Assembly: GCA_016703525.1 (NCBI GenBank)
Contig: JADJBW010000001.1
Coordinates: 620,001-684,000 of the forward strand
Origin: Actinomycetota bacterium
GTDB lineage: Bacteria > Actinomycetota > Acidimicrobiia > Acidimicrobiales > Microtrichaceae
Reading direction: 5' to 3'
DNA length: 64,000 nt
Every line of letters starts with the position of its first letter. Position 1 is the first letter of the stretch. Below are positions 62,651-64,000 of the stretch, piece by piece. The notes below the pieces were generated by a model that saw only the letters and a list, made by a program, of their open reading frames with translations, did no database searches and was not told the DNA's origin. The position numbers and the translations under genes are program-made.

Positions 62651-64000
62651 ATGACCGACACGAACGTTCGCAACTACATCAACGGTGAGCTGGTCGACGC
62701 GGCCGACGGCGCGACCACCGAGCTGATCGACCCGTGCACCGGCAGCGTGTTCGCGTCCGCAGCGCGATCGGGAGCCGCCGACGTCGACCGAGCGTGTCGC
62801 GCCGCGGCCGACGCGTTCGAGACGTGGCGCAACACCACCCCGGGCGAGCGACAGGCCGCCCTGTTGAAGATCGCCGATGCGATCGAGGCGCGTGCCGATG
62901 AGTTCGTTGCGGCCGAATCCCGCAACACCGGCAAGCCGCTCGGGCTGACCGCGTCGGAGGAGGTGCCGCCGATGATCGACCAGATCCGGTTCTTCGCCGG
63001 CGCCGCCCGCATGCTCGAAGGCCGCTCGGCCGGCGAGTACATGGCGGGTCACACGTCGATGATCCGGCGTGAGCCGCTCGGTGTGTGCGCGCAGGTCGCG
63101 CCGTGGAACTACCCGATGATGATGGCGGTGTGGAAGTGGGCGCCGGCCATCGCCGCGGGGAACGCCGTCGTGCTCAAGCCCTCCGACACCACGCCGGTGA
63201 CCGCAGTGATGATGGCCGAGCTGATGGGCGAGTTCCTCCCCGCCGGGGTCATCAACGTGGTCTGTGGCGACCGCGACACGGGCCGGTCGCTCGTGGAGCA
63301 CGAGGTGCCGCAGCTCGTGTCGGTGACCGGCTCGGTCCGCGCCGGCATGGAGGTCGCCCAGGCCGCCGCCCGTTCGCTCAAGCGCTGCCACCTCGAACTG
63401 GGCGGGAAGGCGCCCGTGGTGGTCTTCGACGACGCCGATATCGAGGCCGCAGCGGAGGCGATCGCGATCGCCGGGTACTTCAACGCCGGTCAGGACTGCA
63501 CCGCGGCGACGCGCGTGATGGTGTCGCCCGGCGTGCACGACGAGTTCGTCGCGGCGCTCGCCGCGCAGGCCGCCGGCACCCGCACCGGCCTGCCCGACGA
63601 CGAGGACGTGCTGTTCGGCCCGCTCAACAACGCGTCGCAACTCGAGCGTGTCGCCGGGTTCGTCGATCGGGCGCCGAGCCATGCGACGGTGCAGACCGGC
63701 GGCGCCCGGCAGGGCGACAGCGGCTACTTCTACACACCGACGGTCGTGTCCGGCCTCCACCAGGACGACGAGATGATCCAGAACGAGATCTTCGGGCCGG
63801 TCATCACGGTGCAGCGCTTCAGCGACGAGGACGAGGCGGTCGCCTGGGCCAACGGCGTGCCGTACGCGCTGGCCTCGTCGGTGTGGACCTCGAACCACGG
63901 CCGGGCGATGCGGATGGCCAAGCGCCTCGACTTCGGCTGCGTGTGGATCAACACCCACATCCCGCTGGTCGCGGAGATGCCTCACGGCGGGTTCAAGCAC
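62651..64000 (+). CDS. Aldehyde dehydrogenase, gamma-aminobutyraldehyde dehydrogenase-like; runs off right edge
   Basis: Open from ATG 62651 for 450 codons to the window end. NYINGELVDAADGATTELID begins a canonical ALDH. VAPWNYPMMMAVWKWAPAI, LELGGKAPVVVFDDADI (Glu), YFNAGQDCTAATRV (catalytic Cys near residue 283), EIFGPVITVQRFSDEDEA and the C-terminal EMPHGGFKH fit the PatD/YdcW branch, which oxidises 4-aminobutyraldehyde from putrescine to GABA. Context with PotABCD, transaminases and the PuuB-like oxidase supports this. Only the last few dozen residues are missing. Confidence 0.92.
   Translation, partial: MTDTNVRNYINGELVDAADGATTELIDPCTGSVFASAARSGAADVDRACRAAADAFETWRNTTPGERQAALLKIADAIEARADEFVAAESRNTGKPLGLTASEEVPPMIDQIRFFAGAARMLEGRSAGEYMAGHTSMIRREPLGVCAQVAPWNYPMMMAVWKWAPAIAAGNAVVLKPSDTTPVTAVMMAELMGEFLPAGVINVVCGDRDTGRSLVEHEVPQLVSVTGSVRAGMEVAQAAARSLKRCHLELGGKAPVVVFDDADIEAAAEAIAIAGYFNAGQDCTAATRVMVSPGVHDEFVAALAAQAAGTRTGLPDDEDVLFGPLNNASQLERVAGFVDRAPSHATVQTGGARQGDSGYFYTPTVVSGLHQDDEMIQNEIFGPVITVQRFSDEDEAVAWANGVPYALASSVWTSNHGRAMRMAKRLDFGCVWINTHIPLVAEMPHGGFKH

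Overview
The window is high-GC DNA from an actinobacterium, most likely of class Acidimicrobiia (Ilumatobacter-like). The lineage is inferred, not proven. Supporting signs are the actinobacterial 33-codon bS22 ribosomal protein gene, the eno / ftsB-like / DUF501 / ppx block, a WS/DGAT wax-ester synthase, dense head-to-tail operons with ATGA and GTGA overlaps, and frequent GTG starts. All coordinates and start choices were read by eye.

Layout. (1) 1-6833: a BMP-family nucleoside ABC importer (two permeases, a double ATPase, a lipoprotein receptor) on the minus strand, divergent from a PfkB sugar/nucleoside kinase and upp. (2) 6834-12877: an accessory island with a 30-G homopolymer, a 3'-truncated surface protein, a hipBA toxin-antitoxin locus with two palindromic operators, a vapC copy broken by an IS982-like element, and an intact vapBC with its own operator. 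(3) 12878-18764: HAD phosphatase, purine nucleoside phosphorylase, deoC, an aldehyde dehydrogenase, a half-length aldehyde dehydrogenase relative and adenosine deaminase. With region 1 this makes a nucleoside uptake, salvage and deoxyribose-catabolism set that the island splits. (4) 18884-26321: tatD, rsmA, ispE, bS22 and exopolysaccharide genes (Wzz-like protein, polyprenyl-phosphate sugar transferase, GT2). (5) 26371-39376: tRNA-Gln, a shortened glmU, prs, ribosomal L25, pth, mfd, a SurA-like lipoprotein, mazG, speB, nth, eno and an ftsB/divIC-like gene. (6) 39487-51998: a frameshifted ALDH, a MobA-like nucleotidyltransferase, a tiny membrane protein, DUF501, a ppx gene fused out of frame to a GNAT gene, enoyl-CoA hydratase, GT4, an epimerase plus acyltransferase pair, a lipoprotein, an MFS exporter, a PD-(D/E)XK nuclease and WS/DGAT. 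(7) 52071-64000: a polyamine uptake and catabolism cluster with an AsnC-type regulator, two class-III aminotransferases, a PuuB-like oxidase, PotABCD, a second PotD-like protein and an aminobutyraldehyde-dehydrogenase-like ALDH. speB in region 5 could feed it putrescine.

An important caveat is that at least nine otherwise well-conserved genes carry single-base frameshifts, in-frame stops or an out-of-frame junction, several of them at short homopolymers. Either the sequence has residual indel errors or this strain has many fresh pseudogenes. Findings that depend on a lesion are marked as such. The lesion-free oddities are the catalytically incomplete ALDH partner of deoC, the GlmU that stops before its acetyltransferase active site, the Wzz/BY-kinase-like protein without a P-loop lysine, and the large perfect palindromes.
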